A DNA stretch of 64,000 nt, taken from contig NZ_CP026101.1 of assembly GCF_002902945.1 (NCBI RefSeq), positions 3,348,001-3,412,000 of the forward strand, read 5' to 3'. Shown here one piece after another: positions 1 through 8,072 of this stretch. The notes under the pieces were generated by a model. The model was not told where the DNA came from. It ran no database searches and saw only the letters and a program-made list of their open reading frames with translations. The translations under genes and the position numbers were made by a program. Position 1 is the stretch's first letter. Every line of letters begins with the position of its first letter. Source of the stretch: Paraburkholderia caribensis (GTDB lineage: Bacteria; Pseudomonadota; Gammaproteobacteria; Burkholderiales; Burkholderiaceae).

Positions 1-198
1 TTCAACGATGAACTTGCCGACCTCTTCACGCAGCTTTTCGAGATCTGCGTCGTTCAGGTCCTTGACCTTCTTCGAAAATGCCACACCAGCAGCGACGCAA
101 ATGTCGCGCGAGCGCGTGCGGCCGATACCGTAAATTGCCGTCAGGCCGATTTCGGTATGCTGGTGGTTCGGGATGTTAACCCCTGCGATACGAGCCAT
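1..198 (-). CDS. rpsM: 30S ribosomal protein S13 (partial, 3' end outside window)
   Basis: The N-terminal 66 residues of S13 can be read, starting [16 protein letters not shown], followed by the helix-two-turn-helix region typical of S13. S13 sits in the head of the 30S subunit and contacts the P-site tRNA and the 50S bridge. It follows rpmJ on the same strand, as at the start of the alpha operon (rpsM-rpsK-rpsD-rpoA-rplQ), which should continue beyond position 1. The gene is cut by the window edge, not broken. Confidence 0.96.
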
Positions 199-239
199 TG
201 TTTTTCCTCAAACAAAAAGCGCAAACAAAAGCGCGGCGT

Positions 240-356
240 TCAGCCTTGACGCTGCTTGTGGCGCGGATCGGAGCTGCAAATCACGCGAACGACGCCCTTG
301 CGCTTGATGATCTTGCAATTGCGGCAAATGCGCTTAACCGATGCCATCACTTTCAT
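240..356 (-). CDS. rpmJ: 50S ribosomal protein L36
   Basis: This 38-residue ORF reads [20 protein letters not shown] and ends in [11 protein letters not shown]. It carries the Cys-x2-Cys / Cys / His set of the zinc-binding (C+) form of L36 ([13 protein letters not shown]). L36 is the smallest protein of the 50S subunit and packs against 23S rRNA near the L11/L7-L12 side. It lies between infA and rpsM, its usual place in the spc/alpha junction of proteobacteria. The length matches the family. Confidence 0.95.
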
Positions 357-376
357 GATATTACCCTTTTTTCAAA

Positions 377-595
377 TCACTTCGCCCGGAACACGATCCG
401 CGCACGCGACAGATCGTAAGGCGTCAATTCAACCGTAACCTTGTCGCCCGGAAGGATACGGATGTAGTGCATCCGCATCTTGCCGGATATGTGTCCCAAT
501 ACGACATGGCCGTTTTCCAGCTTCACCCGAAAGGTAGCGTTGGGGAGGTTTTCGATAACCTCGCCCTGCATCTGGATTACATCGTCTTTGGCCAT
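377..595 (-). CDS. infA: Translation initiation factor IF-1
   Basis: The 72-residue protein starts MAKDDVIQMQGEVIENLPNA and is a single S1/OB-fold domain. IF-1 binds the 30S A site and helps IF-2 and IF-3 choose the initiator tRNA. I chose the ATG that gives MAKDD, because the four extra upstream residues (MKGL) are not part of the family. It lies 8 bp after the secY stop and before rpmJ, a gene order common in beta-proteobacteria. Confidence 0.95.
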   Translation of the reverse strand: MAKDDVIQMQGEVIENLPNATFRVKLENGHVVLGHISGKMRMHYIRILPGDKVTVELTPYDLSRARIVFRAK

Positions 596-603
596 AAGTC
601 CTT

Positions 604-1950
604 TCAACGCATCGGGACGCCGCCGCCCTTGAAGTTAGCCTTCTTCAGCAGCGACTCATACTGTTGCGACATAACGTACGACTGCACCTGCGCCATGAAA
701 TCCATTGTGACGACGACAATGATCAGCAGCGACGTTCCACCAAAATAAAACGGCACATTCCAGCGCAGCACCAGAAACTCGGGCAGCAAGCAAACGAACA
801 CAATGTAGATCGCACCGGCCAGCGTCAAACGCGTCAGGATGCGGTCAATATAGCGTGCCGTCTGGTCACCCGGACGAATACCCGGGACGAATGCACCACT
901 CTTCTTCAGGTTGTCGGCCGTCTCCCTGCTGTTGAACACCAGCGCGGTGTAGAAAAAGCAGAAGAACACGATCGCCAACGCGTACAGCAACACGTACACC
1001 GGTTGACCGGGCTTGAGCGCTTCAGCCACATTGTGCAGCGTGTCCGCGAACCAACCGGTCCGCGACCCTGAACTGAACCAGTTCAGGATGGTTGCCGGGA
1101 ACAGGATGATCGACGATGCGAAGATCGGCGGAATCACACCCGACATGTTCAACTTCAGCGGCAGATGCGACGACTGTCCACCGTAAATCTTGTTGCCGAC
1201 TTGCCGCTTCGCGTAGTTCACAAGAATCTTGCGCTGGCCGCGTTCGATGAACACCACCAGATACGTCACAGCTGCAATCAGCGCGACCACGATGATCGCC
1301 GAGATGATACTCATCGAGCCAGTACGAACCAGTTCGAAGAGACCACCGATCGCATTGGGGAAACCCGCTGCAATGCCGCCGAAAATAATGATCGAAATAC
1401 CGTTACCCAGACCGCGTTCCGTGATTTGCTCACCGAGCCACATCAGGAACATCGTGCCGGTCACGAGCGTCACAACCGTCGTCAGCCGGAAGACCATGCC
1501 AGGATCGATCACCAATGCCGGCTGATTCTCCAGCGCAACAGCGATACCGAAAGCCTGGAACGTGGCAAGAACCACGGTAAAGATACGCGTGTACTGCGTA
1601 ATCTTCCGTTGCCCCGCCTGTCCTTCCTTCTTCAGCGCTTCGAGTTGCGGCGAGACGATCGCCAGCAACTGCATGATGATCGACGCCGAGATGTACGGCA
1701 TGATCCCCAGCGCGAAAATCGTGAACCGCGAAAGTGCGCCACCCGAGAACATGTTGAACATGCCAAGGATGCCGCCCGACTGGCTCTGAAACAACTTCGC
1801 CAGCTGGTCCGGGTCGATACCCGGCACCGGAATATGCGCGCCGATGCGGTAGACGACCAGCGCCAGCAGCAGGAACACTGCACGCCGGCGCAGATCGCCA
1901 AACTTCGCCGCGCTTCGACCGGGTTTTGCGAGACTCGGGCTGTTAGCCAA
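604..1950 (-). CDS. secY: Preprotein translocase subunit SecY (TTG start)
   Basis: SecY is the pore-forming subunit of the SecYEG channel in the inner membrane. The 448-residue protein has ten hydrophobic segments, starting with the helix after GDLRRRAVFLLLALVVYRIG. The start is inferred to be TTG at 1948-1950, giving M(L)ANSPSLAKPGRSAAKFG, because a GGAGAAGG Shine-Dalgarno lies about 6 bp upstream and the length equals that of Burkholderia SecY. The upstream in-frame ATG at 1966-1968 would add MHRRRF and lacks such a site. It follows rplO, as in the spc operon. Its partner SecE is encoded at 30374-30754. Confidence 0.95.
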   Translation of the reverse strand: MANSPSLAKPGRSAAKFGDLRRRAVFLLLALVVYRIGAHIPVPGIDPDQLAKLFQSQSGGILGMFNMFSGGALSRFTIFALGIMPYISASIIMQLLAIVSPQLEALKKEGQAGQRKITQYTRIFTVVLATFQAFGIAVALENQPALVIDPGMVFRLTTVVTLVTGTMFLMWLGEQITERGLGNGISIIIFGGIAAGFPNAIGGLFELVRTGSMSIISAIIVVALIAAVTYLVVFIERGQRKILVNYAKRQVGNKIYGGQSSHLPLKLNMSGVIPPIFASSIILFPATILNWFSSGSRTGWFADTLHNVAEALKPGQPVYVLLYALAIVFFCFFYTALVFNSRETADNLKKSGAFVPGIRPGDQTARYIDRILTRLTLAGAIYIVFVCLLPEFLVLRWNVPFYFGGTSLLIIVVVTMDFMAQVQSYVMSQQYESLLKKANFKGGGVPMR

Positions 1951-1996
1951 GAACCTTCTCCGATGCAAATGCTAGTGACGGCAATCGACTTGCACG

Positions 1997-2431
1997 TTAC
2001 TCGGCGAAAGAACCGCCAGCTGCTTCGATCGCAGCGCGCGCGCCCTTCGTCGCACCCAGCCCCTTCACAACGACCTTGCGCTTCAGCTCGCCCGTCGCGA
2101 TGATCTTGGCGCTAGTCATCAGCTCGCCGACCAGACCGGCTTGCTTCAGTGCCAGCAGATCGATTTCATCGACCGGCAGCTTCTCCAGATCGCCGAGACG
2201 CACTTCACCAACGAATTCCTTCGTCAGCGAGGTAAAGCCACGCTTCGGCAGACGGCGTTGCAGCGGCATCTGACCGCCTTCGAAGCCGACCTTGTGAAAG
2301 CCACCCGAACGCGACTTCTGACCCTTGTGACCACGGCCAGCGGTCTTGCCGAGGCCGGAGCCGATGCCGCGACCAACGCGACGCTTTGCGTGCTTCGCGC
2401 CTTCAGCCGGCTTCAGGTTATTCAATTCCAT
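1997..2431 (-). CDS. rplO: 50S ribosomal protein L15
   Basis: The 144-residue protein starts MELNNLKPAEGAKHAKRRVG, a basic glycine-rich arm (GRGIGSGLGKTAGRGHKGQKSR) that threads into 23S rRNA, followed by the globular L18e/L15 domain. L15 is a late 50S assembly protein. I preferred the ATG giving MELNN over one two codons upstream, since this is the family N-terminus. It lies between rpmD and secY in the spc operon. Confidence 0.96.
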   Translation of the reverse strand: MELNNLKPAEGAKHAKRRVGRGIGSGLGKTAGRGHKGQKSRSGGFHKVGFEGGQMPLQRRLPKRGFTSLTKEFVGEVRLGDLEKLPVDEIDLLALKQAGLVGELMTSAKIIATGELKRKVVVKGLGATKGARAAIEAAGGSFAE

Positions 2432-2461
2432 TATCAACTCCTTGAGTGCCCGAACGGCCGC

Positions 2462-2644
2462 TTAGCCGATGACCTTAACGAGGTACGAGACCTTGTTGAT
2501 CATGCCGCGCACAGCCGGCGTGTCCTGCAGCTCGCTAACCGAGTTCAGACGGCGCAGGCCAAGACCTCGCACCGTTGCGCGGTGCGATTCGCGGGTCCCA
2601 ATCAGGCTCTTGACGAGCTGAACCTTGACAGTTTTTTCAGACAT
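2462..2644 (-). CDS. rpmD: 50S ribosomal protein L30
   Basis: The 60-residue protein starts [17 protein letters not shown] and has the L30 ferredoxin-like fold with the SLIG motif and RLNSV segment. The reading frame is open far upstream into rpsE, but the family length (about 60) and the ATG 10 bp after the rpsE stop fix the start at 2644. It sits in the usual rpsE-rpmD-rplO order. Confidence 0.95.
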
Positions 2645-2654
2645 GGTGACCACC

Positions 2655-3173
2655 TTAGCCCAGAATGTCTTCGACGGACTTACCACGCTTCGCCGCGATG
2701 TCAGCCGGCGTCGACTGCTTGCGCAGACCATCCAGCGTCGCACGAACGAGGTTGTACGGGTTCGTCGAACCGTGGCTCTTGGCCACAACGTTTTGCACGC
2801 CCATCACGTCGAACACTGCGCGCATCGGGCCGCCAGCGATCACCCCGGTACCGTCCTTCGCCGGAGCGAGGAGAACCGTCGATGCGCCGTGCTTGCCGTG
2901 CACTTCGTGTTGCAGCGTACCGTTCTTGAGCGGCACCTTGAACATGTTGCGGCGGGCTTGTTCCATTGCCTTCTGAACAGCGACCGGAACTTCCTTGGCC
3001 TTGCCCTTGCCCATACCGACGCGGCCATCACCGTCGCCAACCACGGTCAGTGCGGCGAAACCGAGAATACGGCCACCCTTCACGACCTTGGTCACGCGGT
3101 TGACCGAAATCATCTTTTCGCGGAGGCCGTCGTCGCGTTCGTCAGCCTGAACTTTCGCTTGCATCTTTGCCAT
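2655..3173 (-). CDS. rpsE: 30S ribosomal protein S5
   Basis: The 172-residue protein has the N-terminal double-stranded-RNA-binding-like domain ([33 protein letters not shown]) and the C-terminal S5 D2-like domain ending [12 protein letters not shown]5 lies at the mRNA entry site and affects decoding fidelity. It follows rplR in the spc operon. No ram-type change can be claimed from sequence alone. Confidence 0.97.
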
Positions 3174-3187
3174 GACGAATTCCTTCC

Positions 3188-3553
3188 TTAGAACTTGAGC
3201 CCGGCTTCGCGCGCCGCATCAGCCAGCGCTTTCACGCGGCCGTGGTAGCGGAAACCCGAGCGGTCGAAGGCGACGGATTCGATGCCGGCAGCCTTAGCCT
3301 TTTCTGCGATGCGCTTGCCGATCAGGGTCGCAGCGGCAACATTGCCACCCTTGCCCGACTGGTCGGCCAATTGCGCACGCACTTCGGCTTCGAGCGTCGA
3401 CGCGCTGGCGAGCACCTTGGTGCCGCACGGCGAGAACACTTGCGCATAGATGTGCGTGTTCGTGCGATGCACGGCCAGACGCGCGACTTGCAGCTCAGCG
3501 ATCTTGATACGCGTCTGACGAGCGCGGCGCAGGCGTGATTGAGTCTTATCCAT
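3188..3553 (-). CDS. rplR: 50S ribosomal protein L18
   Basis: The 121-residue protein starts MDKTQSRLRRARQTRIKIAE, a basic tail, followed by the globular domain containing RLAVHRTNTHIYAQV. It ends FRYHGRVKALADAAREAGLKF, the standard L18 C-terminus. L18 binds 5S rRNA and links it to the 50S central protuberance with L5. The gene sits between rplF and rpsE. Confidence 0.97.
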   Translation of the reverse strand: MDKTQSRLRRARQTRIKIAELQVARLAVHRTNTHIYAQVFSPCGTKVLASASTLEAEVRAQLADQSGKGGNVAAATLIGKRIAEKAKAAGIESVAFDRSGFRYHGRVKALADAAREAGLKF

Positions 3554-3565
3554 GATTGCGCACCC

Positions 3566-4096
3566 TTACTTCTTCTTCGTTTCTTTGAGGATCACAACCT
3601 CGTTGGCGTAACGCACGCCCTTGCCCTTATAAGGCTCCGGCGGACGGTAGCCGCGCACTTCTGCAGCGACTTGGCCAACTTGTTGCTTGTTGATCCCCTT
3701 GATCACGATTTCGGTTTGCGACGGGGTTTCTGCCTTGACGCCTTCCGGCATCTGGTGCACCACCGGGTGCGAGAAACCCAGCGACAGGTTCAGCTTGTCG
3801 CCTTGCGCTTGCGCACGATAACCAACGCCAACCAGCGTCAGCTTGCGCTCGAAACCCTTGGTCACGCCTTGCACCATGTTCGCGACCAGCGCGCGCATCG
3901 TGCCCGACATAGCATTTGCTTCGCGGCTTTCGTCAACCGGCTCGAACTTCAGCGTGCCGTTGTCGTTCACCACCTTTACGAGACGATTCGCGTTCTGCGA
4001 GATCGTACCCAGCGGACCCTTGACGGTAATGCGCTCGTCGCTCAGGGCCACTTCTGCGCCTTGCAGCGCGATCGGGCTTTTACCTACTCGAGACAT
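3566..4096 (-). CDS. rplF: 50S ribosomal protein L6
   Basis: The 176-residue protein starts MSRVGKSPIALQGAEVAL and contains two repeated L6 domains. The second carries the signature PEPYKGKGVRYANE near the C-terminus. L6 lies near the sarcin-ricin loop, where EF-Tu and EF-G bind. Length and position (rpsH-rplF-rplR) match the spc operon. Confidence 0.97.
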   Translation of the reverse strand: MSRVGKSPIALQGAEVALSDERITVKGPLGTISQNANRLVKVVNDNGTLKFEPVDESREANAMSGTMRALVANMVQGVTKGFERKLTLVGVGYRAQAQGDKLNLSLGFSHPVVHQMPEGVKAETPSQTEIVIKGINKQQVGQVAAEVRGYRPPEPYKGKGVRYANEVVILKETKKK

Positions 4097-4115
4097 GTTT
4101 CTTCTCCCTTCGGTC

Positions 4116-4511
4116 TTAAGCGACGTAGCAGATGACTTCGCCGCCCACGCCAGTAGCGCGCGCCTTGCGGTCGGTCATCACACCCTTCGGCGTCGAAACG
4201 ATCGCAACGCCCAACCCATTCATGACTTGCGGGATGTCGTTACGGCCGCGATACACACGCAGACCAGGCTTCGAGACGCGCTCGAGGCGCTCGATAACCG
4301 GACGGCCAGCGTAGTACTTCAACGCGATGTTCAATTCCGACTTCGCACCTTCAGCCTTCACTGCGAAATCGTCGATATAGCCTTCATCCTTCAGGACTTG
4401 CGCGATCGCAACCTTGACTTTCGACGAGGGCATCGCCACCGAAACCTTCTCAACCATCTGCGCGTTGCGGATGCGAGTCAGCATATCGGCGATAGGATCA
4501 CTCATGCTCAT
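4116..4511 (-). CDS. rpsH: 30S ribosomal protein S8
   Basis: The 131-residue protein starts MSMSDPIADMLTRIRNAQMV, the S8 N-terminal domain, and ends in the rRNA-binding domain STPKGVMTDRKARATGVGGE. S8 is a primary 16S rRNA binder. In E. coli it represses the spc operon by binding its mRNA near rplX/rplE. Whether this holds here cannot be told from the sequence alone. Confidence 0.97.
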   Translation of the reverse strand: MSMSDPIADMLTRIRNAQMVEKVSVAMPSSKVKVAIAQVLKDEGYIDDFAVKAEGAKSELNIALKYYAGRPVIERLERVSKPGLRVYRGRNDIPQVMNGLGVAIVSTPKGVMTDRKARATGVGGEVICYVA

Positions 4512-4525
4512 TTACGTTTCTCCTA

Positions 4526-4831
4526 TTACCAGCTCGCCTTGGTCAGGCCAGGGATCTCGCCGCGGAACGCGATTTCACGAATCTTGTTACGCGCCAGCCC
4601 GAATTTACGGAAGGTGCCACGCGGACGACCGGTGATTGCGCAACGATTGCGCTTGCGGGTCGGGTTCGAATTGCGCGGCAGTTGTTGCAACTCCAGACGA
4701 GCCGCATAACGCTCTTCTTCCGATTTGCTTTGGTCGTCGATGATTGCCTTCAGCTCAGCACGCTTCGGTGCGAACTTGGCAGCCAGGCGCGCACGCTTCT
4801 TTTCACGTTCGATCAGTGCCAGTTTAGCCAC
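4526..4831 (-). CDS. rpsN: 30S ribosomal protein S14
   Basis: The 101-residue protein starts MAKLALIEREKKRARLAAKF and ends GEIPGLTKASW, the long (zinc-free) type of S14. The NRCAITGRPRG core has a single Cys, not the CxxC pairs of the short zinc type. S14 sits in the 30S head. It lies between rplE and rpsH. Confidence 0.97.
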   Translation of the reverse strand: MAKLALIEREKKRARLAAKFAPKRAELKAIIDDQSKSEEERYAARLELQQLPRNSNPTRKRNRCAITGRPRGTFRKFGLARNKIREIAFRGEIPGLTKASW

Positions 4832-4838
4832 GGTAACC

Positions 4839-5378
4839 TCAGTTTCTGAACGGGAACTTGAAGCTGGCGAGCAGTGCCTTTGCTTCGTCGTCAGTCTTCG
4901 CAGTCGTCGTGATGCTGATGTTCAGCCCACGCAGCGCGTCGATTTTGTCGTAGTCGATTTCGGGGAAAATGATCTGCTCTTTCACACCGATGTTGTAGTT
5001 GCCACGACCGTCGAATGCACGGCCCGACACGCCACGGAAGTCACGCACACGCGGGAGCGCAACCGTCACGAAACGATCGAGAAATTCGTACATTGCCTGG
5101 CCACGCAGCGTGACCATCGCGCCGATCGGGTAACCCTGACGGATCTTGAAGCCTGCGATTGCCTTGCGTGCCTTCGTGATGACCGGCTTCTGGCCCGCGA
5201 TCTTCGTCAGATCGCCAACGGCGTTCTCGATGATCTTCTTGTCAGCGACGGCTTCGCCAAGACCCATGTTCAGGGTGATCTTGGTGATGCGCGGCACTTC
5301 CATCACGGACTTGTAACCGAACTTCTCGATCAGGCCGGGAACAACCTTCTCTTTATAAAATTCTTGCAAACGTGCCAT
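4839..5378 (-). CDS. rplE: 50S ribosomal protein L5
   Basis: The 179-residue protein starts MARLQEFYKEKVVPGLIEKF. It contains the L5 signature near PRITKITLNMGLGEA and ends TDDEAKALLASFKFPFRN. L5 binds 5S rRNA and contacts the P-site tRNA. The length equals that of E. coli L5. It follows rplX in the spc operon. Confidence 0.97.
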   Translation of the reverse strand: MARLQEFYKEKVVPGLIEKFGYKSVMEVPRITKITLNMGLGEAVADKKIIENAVGDLTKIAGQKPVITKARKAIAGFKIRQGYPIGAMVTLRGQAMYEFLDRFVTVALPRVRDFRGVSGRAFDGRGNYNIGVKEQIIFPEIDYDKIDALRGLNISITTTAKTDDEAKALLASFKFPFRN

Positions 5379-5394
5379 TTTTTACTCCGCAGCG

Positions 5395-5703
5395 TCAGGC
5401 GCTCAGCACAGCACCGGTCGACTTCAGGAAACGAACCTTCTTGTCTCCCTCGACCTTGATGCCGACACGCGACGGCTTGCCATTCGCGTCGACCAGCGCG
5501 ACGTTCGAAATATGCAACGGCATTGCCTTCGCTTCCACGCCGCCCGTCGTACCCTTCATCGGGTTCGGCTTAACATGCTTCTTGGCGATATTCAGGCCTT
5601 CGACGGTCACGCGGTCATCAGCAACAGCCAGCACGACACCGCGCTTGCCCTTGTCCTTGCCGGTGATGACGACGACTTCGTCACCCTTGCGAATCTTGTT
5701 CAT
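5395..5703 (-). CDS. rplX: 50S ribosomal protein L24
   Basis: The 102-residue protein starts MNKIRKGDEVVVITGKDKGK, a KOW motif, followed by NIAKKHVKPNPM. L24 starts 50S assembly by binding the 5' part of 23S rRNA. It lies 9 bp after the rplN stop. Confidence 0.97.
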   Translation of the reverse strand: MNKIRKGDEVVVITGKDKGKRGVVLAVADDRVTVEGLNIAKKHVKPNPMKGTTGGVEAKAMPLHISNVALVDANGKPSRVGIKVEGDKKVRFLKSTGAVLSA

Positions 5704-5712
5704 CTCGGCTCC

Positions 5713-6081
5713 TTACAGCACTTCCGGCGCGAGCGAAACGATCTTCATGAAACGTTCGCTGCGCAGCTCACGCGTAACCGGCCCGAAGATGCGGGTGCCG
5801 ATAGGCTCGAGCTTGGTATTCAAAAGCACGGCTGCGTTGCCGTCGAACTTGATCAGCGAGCCGTCTTGACGACGCACGCCCTTGGCGGTGCGAACCACCA
5901 CGGCGTTGTAGATTTCGCCTTTCTTCACGCGCCCGCGCGGCGTTGCCTCTTTGACGCTCACCTTGATGATGTCGCCGATGTTGGCATAACGACGCTTCGA
6001 GCCGCCGAGCACCTTGATGCACATGACTTCACGCGCACCCGTGTTGTCGGCCACTTCTAGCCGAGTTTCGGTCTGGATCAT
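5713..6081 (-). CDS. rplN: 50S ribosomal protein L14
   Basis: The 122-residue protein starts MIQTETRLEVADNTGAREVM and has the L14 signature around GRVKKGEIYNAVVVRTAKG. L14 lies at the 30S/50S interface. It is the first gene of the spc operon here: a 292 bp gap with a strong promoter separates it from rpsQ. Confidence 0.97.
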   Translation of the reverse strand: MIQTETRLEVADNTGAREVMCIKVLGGSKRRYANIGDIIKVSVKEATPRGRVKKGEIYNAVVVRTAKGVRRQDGSLIKFDGNAAVLLNTKLEPIGTRIFGPVTRELRSERFMKIVSLAPEVL

Positions 6082-6291
6082 GGTTTATCTTTCCCAACTT
6101 AATCCGGTTGCACCACCATGATGCACTCGGTCAGTCTTGGTCCCGTCAGCCAACGGCTGCTTGGGTTAGAACAGCAGCGACGGCAAACGAAACCCGCCAT
6201 CGCAATCCGGTGATTCTGTCGACATGGACTGGCGCCCAGGTCGCTTCCCCCACCTACGACTTCGCCCGCGATGGGGCTCCCACAAAGAGGG
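6082..6291 (-). promoter_or_regulatory. Long 5' leader of the spc operon (upstream of rplN)
   Basis: About 210 bp lie between the predicted start of transcription (near 6294) and the rplN ATG, with no ORF of recognisable kind. On the minus strand the leader can form a stem GCGAUGGC/GCCGUCGC (one G-U pair) around a UUUCGUU loop near 6170-6200, and a small AGCC/GGCU stem next to it. Leaders of this length before r-protein operons often hold an autogenous control site, but no known motif was recognised here. Confidence 0.4.
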
Positions 6292-6324
6292 AAGACCGAG
6301 ATTATAACAAATAATCTCGGTCTT
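6292..6324. repeat. Perfect inverted repeat overlapping the spc promoter
   Basis: Arms AAGACCGAGATTAT and ATAATCTCGGTCTT (14 bp) flank a 5-base loop (AACAA on the plus strand). It lies about 50 bp after the rpsQ stop. The stem has no U-run after it on the minus strand, so it is a weak candidate for a simple intrinsic terminator. The -10 box of the rplN promoter lies in one arm and the loop. Confidence 0.75.
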
Positions 6325-6328
6325 GCAA
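6301..6328 (-). promoter_or_regulatory. sigma70-type promoter of the spc operon
   Basis: On the minus strand a TTGCAA -35 box (6323-6328) and a perfect TATAAT -10 box (6301-6306) are 16 bp apart, upstream of rplN. This is the only strong promoter match in the rpsQ-rplN gap. It fits the E. coli-type split into S10 and spc operons. Confidence 0.65.
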
Positions 6329-6373
6329 GCGAAATCTACTGCGATTTCAACTACTTCTTACAGCTCAGCCGCT

Positions 6374-6646
6374 TTAGATGATTCGAGCAGCTTCGATCAG
6401 ACGCGACACCGCCCAAGCCTTCGTCTTCGACACCGGACGAGTTTCCTGGATTTCAACGAGATCGCCCTCGTTATAGGTGTTCGCTTCGTCGTGAGCGTGG
6501 TACTTCTTCGAACGCACGACGTACTTGCCGTAGATCGGGTGCTTCACGCGATGCTCGACCAGCACGGTAACCGTCTTGTCCATCTTGTTGCTGACGACCT
6601 TGCCGACCAGCGTCCGCTTGAGCGAGGTTTTTACGCTATCGTTCAT
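6374..6646 (-). CDS. rpsQ: 30S ribosomal protein S17
   Basis: The 90-residue OB-fold protein starts MNDSVKTSLKRTLVGKVVSN and has the S17 signature around HRVKHPIYGKYVVRSKKYHAHDE (in part). S17 is a primary 16S rRNA binder. Its ATG overlaps the rpmC stop (ATGA), so the two are translationally coupled. It is the last gene of the S10 operon. Confidence 0.96.
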   Translation of the reverse strand: MNDSVKTSLKRTLVGKVVSNKMDKTVTVLVEHRVKHPIYGKYVVRSKKYHAHDEANTYNEGDLVEIQETRPVSKTKAWAVSRLIEAARII

Positions 6647-6837
6647 TTCTGGTTCGCCTTCTCAGTCAGGACGGTCCGCACACGTGCGATGTCGCGACGG
6701 ACCTTCTTCAGCTGGCTCGTGTTCGTGAGCTGCTGGGTCGCGAGTTGCATGCGCAGGCCGAATTGCGCCTTCAACAGGTCCGACAGCTCCTTGTTGAGCG
6801 CGGCCTGATCTTTCTGGTGAAGTTCGGATGCCTTCAT
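6643..6837 (-). CDS. rpmC: 50S ribosomal protein L29
   Basis: The 64-residue helical-hairpin protein starts MKASELHQKDQAALNKELSD. I took the second of two adjacent ATGs, since family members start MKA. L29 sits by the peptide exit tunnel next to L23 and helps form the docking site for SRP and trigger factor. It overlaps rpsQ by 4 bp. Confidence 0.95.
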   Translation of the reverse strand: MKASELHQKDQAALNKELSDLLKAQFGLRMQLATQQLTNTSQLKKVRRDIARVRTVLTEKANQK

Positions 6838-6847
6838 CATTCACTCC

Positions 6848-7264
6848 TTAGGCGCCGAGCTGGCGAACCATGAACGTCGTCTTCAGCGGCAGCTTGGCTG
6901 CAGCCAGACGGAACGCTTCACGTGCCAGTTCTTCGGTCACACCATCCATTTCGTACAGCATCTTGCCCGGCTGAATCTCAGCGACGTAGTACTCAGGGTT
7001 ACCCTTACCGTTACCCATACGCACTTCCGCCGGCTTTTGCGAGATCGGCTTGTCCGGGAAAATACGGATCCAGATGCGGCCGCCGCGCTTGATGTGACGC
7101 GTCATTGCACGACGCGCTGCCTCAATCTGACGCGCGGTCAGGCGGCCGCGACCGATAGCCTTAAGACCGTACTCACCGAACGACACCGCGTTACCACGCG
7201 TTGCGACGCCCGTGTTACGACCCTTCTGCTCTTTGCGATACTTCCTGCGTTTCGGTTGCAGCAT
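6848..7264 (-). CDS. rplP: 50S ribosomal protein L16
   Basis: The 138-residue protein starts MLQPKRRKYRKEQKGRNTG. It has both L16 signatures (KRGGRIWIRIFPDKP and RMGNGKGNPEYYV). L16 lies near the A site and helps place the aminoacyl-tRNA. It sits between rpsC and rpmC. Confidence 0.97.
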   Translation of the reverse strand: MLQPKRRKYRKEQKGRNTGVATRGNAVSFGEYGLKAIGRGRLTARQIEAARRAMTRHIKRGGRIWIRIFPDKPISQKPAEVRMGNGKGNPEYYVAEIQPGKMLYEMDGVTEELAREAFRLAAAKLPLKTTFMVRQLGA

Positions 7265-7266
7265 CG

Positions 7267-8061
7267 TTATTCTCCAGTCTTACCGTCGCCGGCACCGCCA
7301 CGGCGCGGAGCACCACGGCGAGCACCTGCCGGTGCACCTTCACCATCGCGACGCGGGCGGCGATCGCCCGGACGTGCGTTGCGGCGCGGACGCTTTTCTT
7401 CGGCGACTTCTTCCACCACCGGAGCGTCATTGCGGCCGAGCGTGTCGCCCTTGTAGACCCACACCTTCACGCCGATGATGCCGTACGTCGTCTTCGCTTC
7501 CGAGGTTGCGTAGTCGATGTCCGCACGCAGCGTGTGCAGGGGCACGCGACCTTCGCGATACCATTCCGTACGGGCGATTTCGATGCCGTTCAGACGGCCA
7601 GCGCTCATGATCTTGATGCCTTGGGCACCCAGACGCATCGCGTTTTGCATCGCACGCTTCATTGCGCGGCGGAACATAATCCGGCGCTCGAGCTGCTGAG
7701 TGATCGAATCGGCGATCAGTTGCGCGTCGGTTTCCGGCTTGCGGATTTCTTCGATGTTGACGTGAACCGGAACGCCCATGCGCTTTTGCAGCTCGGACTT
7801 CAGCAGTTCAATGTCTTCACCCTTCTTACCGATCACCACACCCGGACGCGAGCTGAAAATCGTGATACGTGCGTTCTTTGCAGGACGCTCGATCACAACG
7901 CGGCCGACGGACGCGTTCTTCAGCTTCTTCTTCAGGTATTCACGAACACCGATGTCTTCCTGCAACATCGCCGCGAAATTGTTGTTGTTCGCGTACCAAC
8001 GCGAAGCCCAATTGCGGCTGACGGCCAAACGGAAGCCAGTCGGATGAATTTTCTGTCCCAT
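7267..8061 (-). CDS. rpsC: 30S ribosomal protein S3
   Basis: The 264-residue protein starts MGQKIHPTGFRLAVSRNWAS and has a KH domain (PGVVIGKKGEDIE) followed by the S3 C-terminal domain. It is about 30 residues longer than E. coli S3 (233) because of a basic Arg/Gly/Pro-rich tail after EVAEEKRPRRNARPGDRRP. Such a tail is normal in Burkholderiaceae. S3 lines the mRNA entry tunnel. Confidence 0.97.
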   Translation of the reverse strand: MGQKIHPTGFRLAVSRNWASRWYANNNNFAAMLQEDIGVREYLKKKLKNASVGRVVIERPAKNARITIFSSRPGVVIGKKGEDIELLKSELQKRMGVPVHVNIEEIRKPETDAQLIADSITQQLERRIMFRRAMKRAMQNAMRLGAQGIKIMSAGRLNGIEIARTEWYREGRVPLHTLRADIDYATSEAKTTYGIIGVKVWVYKGDTLGRNDAPVVEEVAEEKRPRRNARPGDRRPRRDGEGAPAGARRGAPRRGGAGDGKTGE

Positions 8062-8072
8062 CGTATGGCTCC

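Noticed and set aside
6292..6324. Simple intrinsic terminator of the S10 operon
   Set aside because: The stem is perfect, but no U-run follows on the minus strand and a consensus -10 box lies in it, so it was recorded as an inverted repeat with a promoter.
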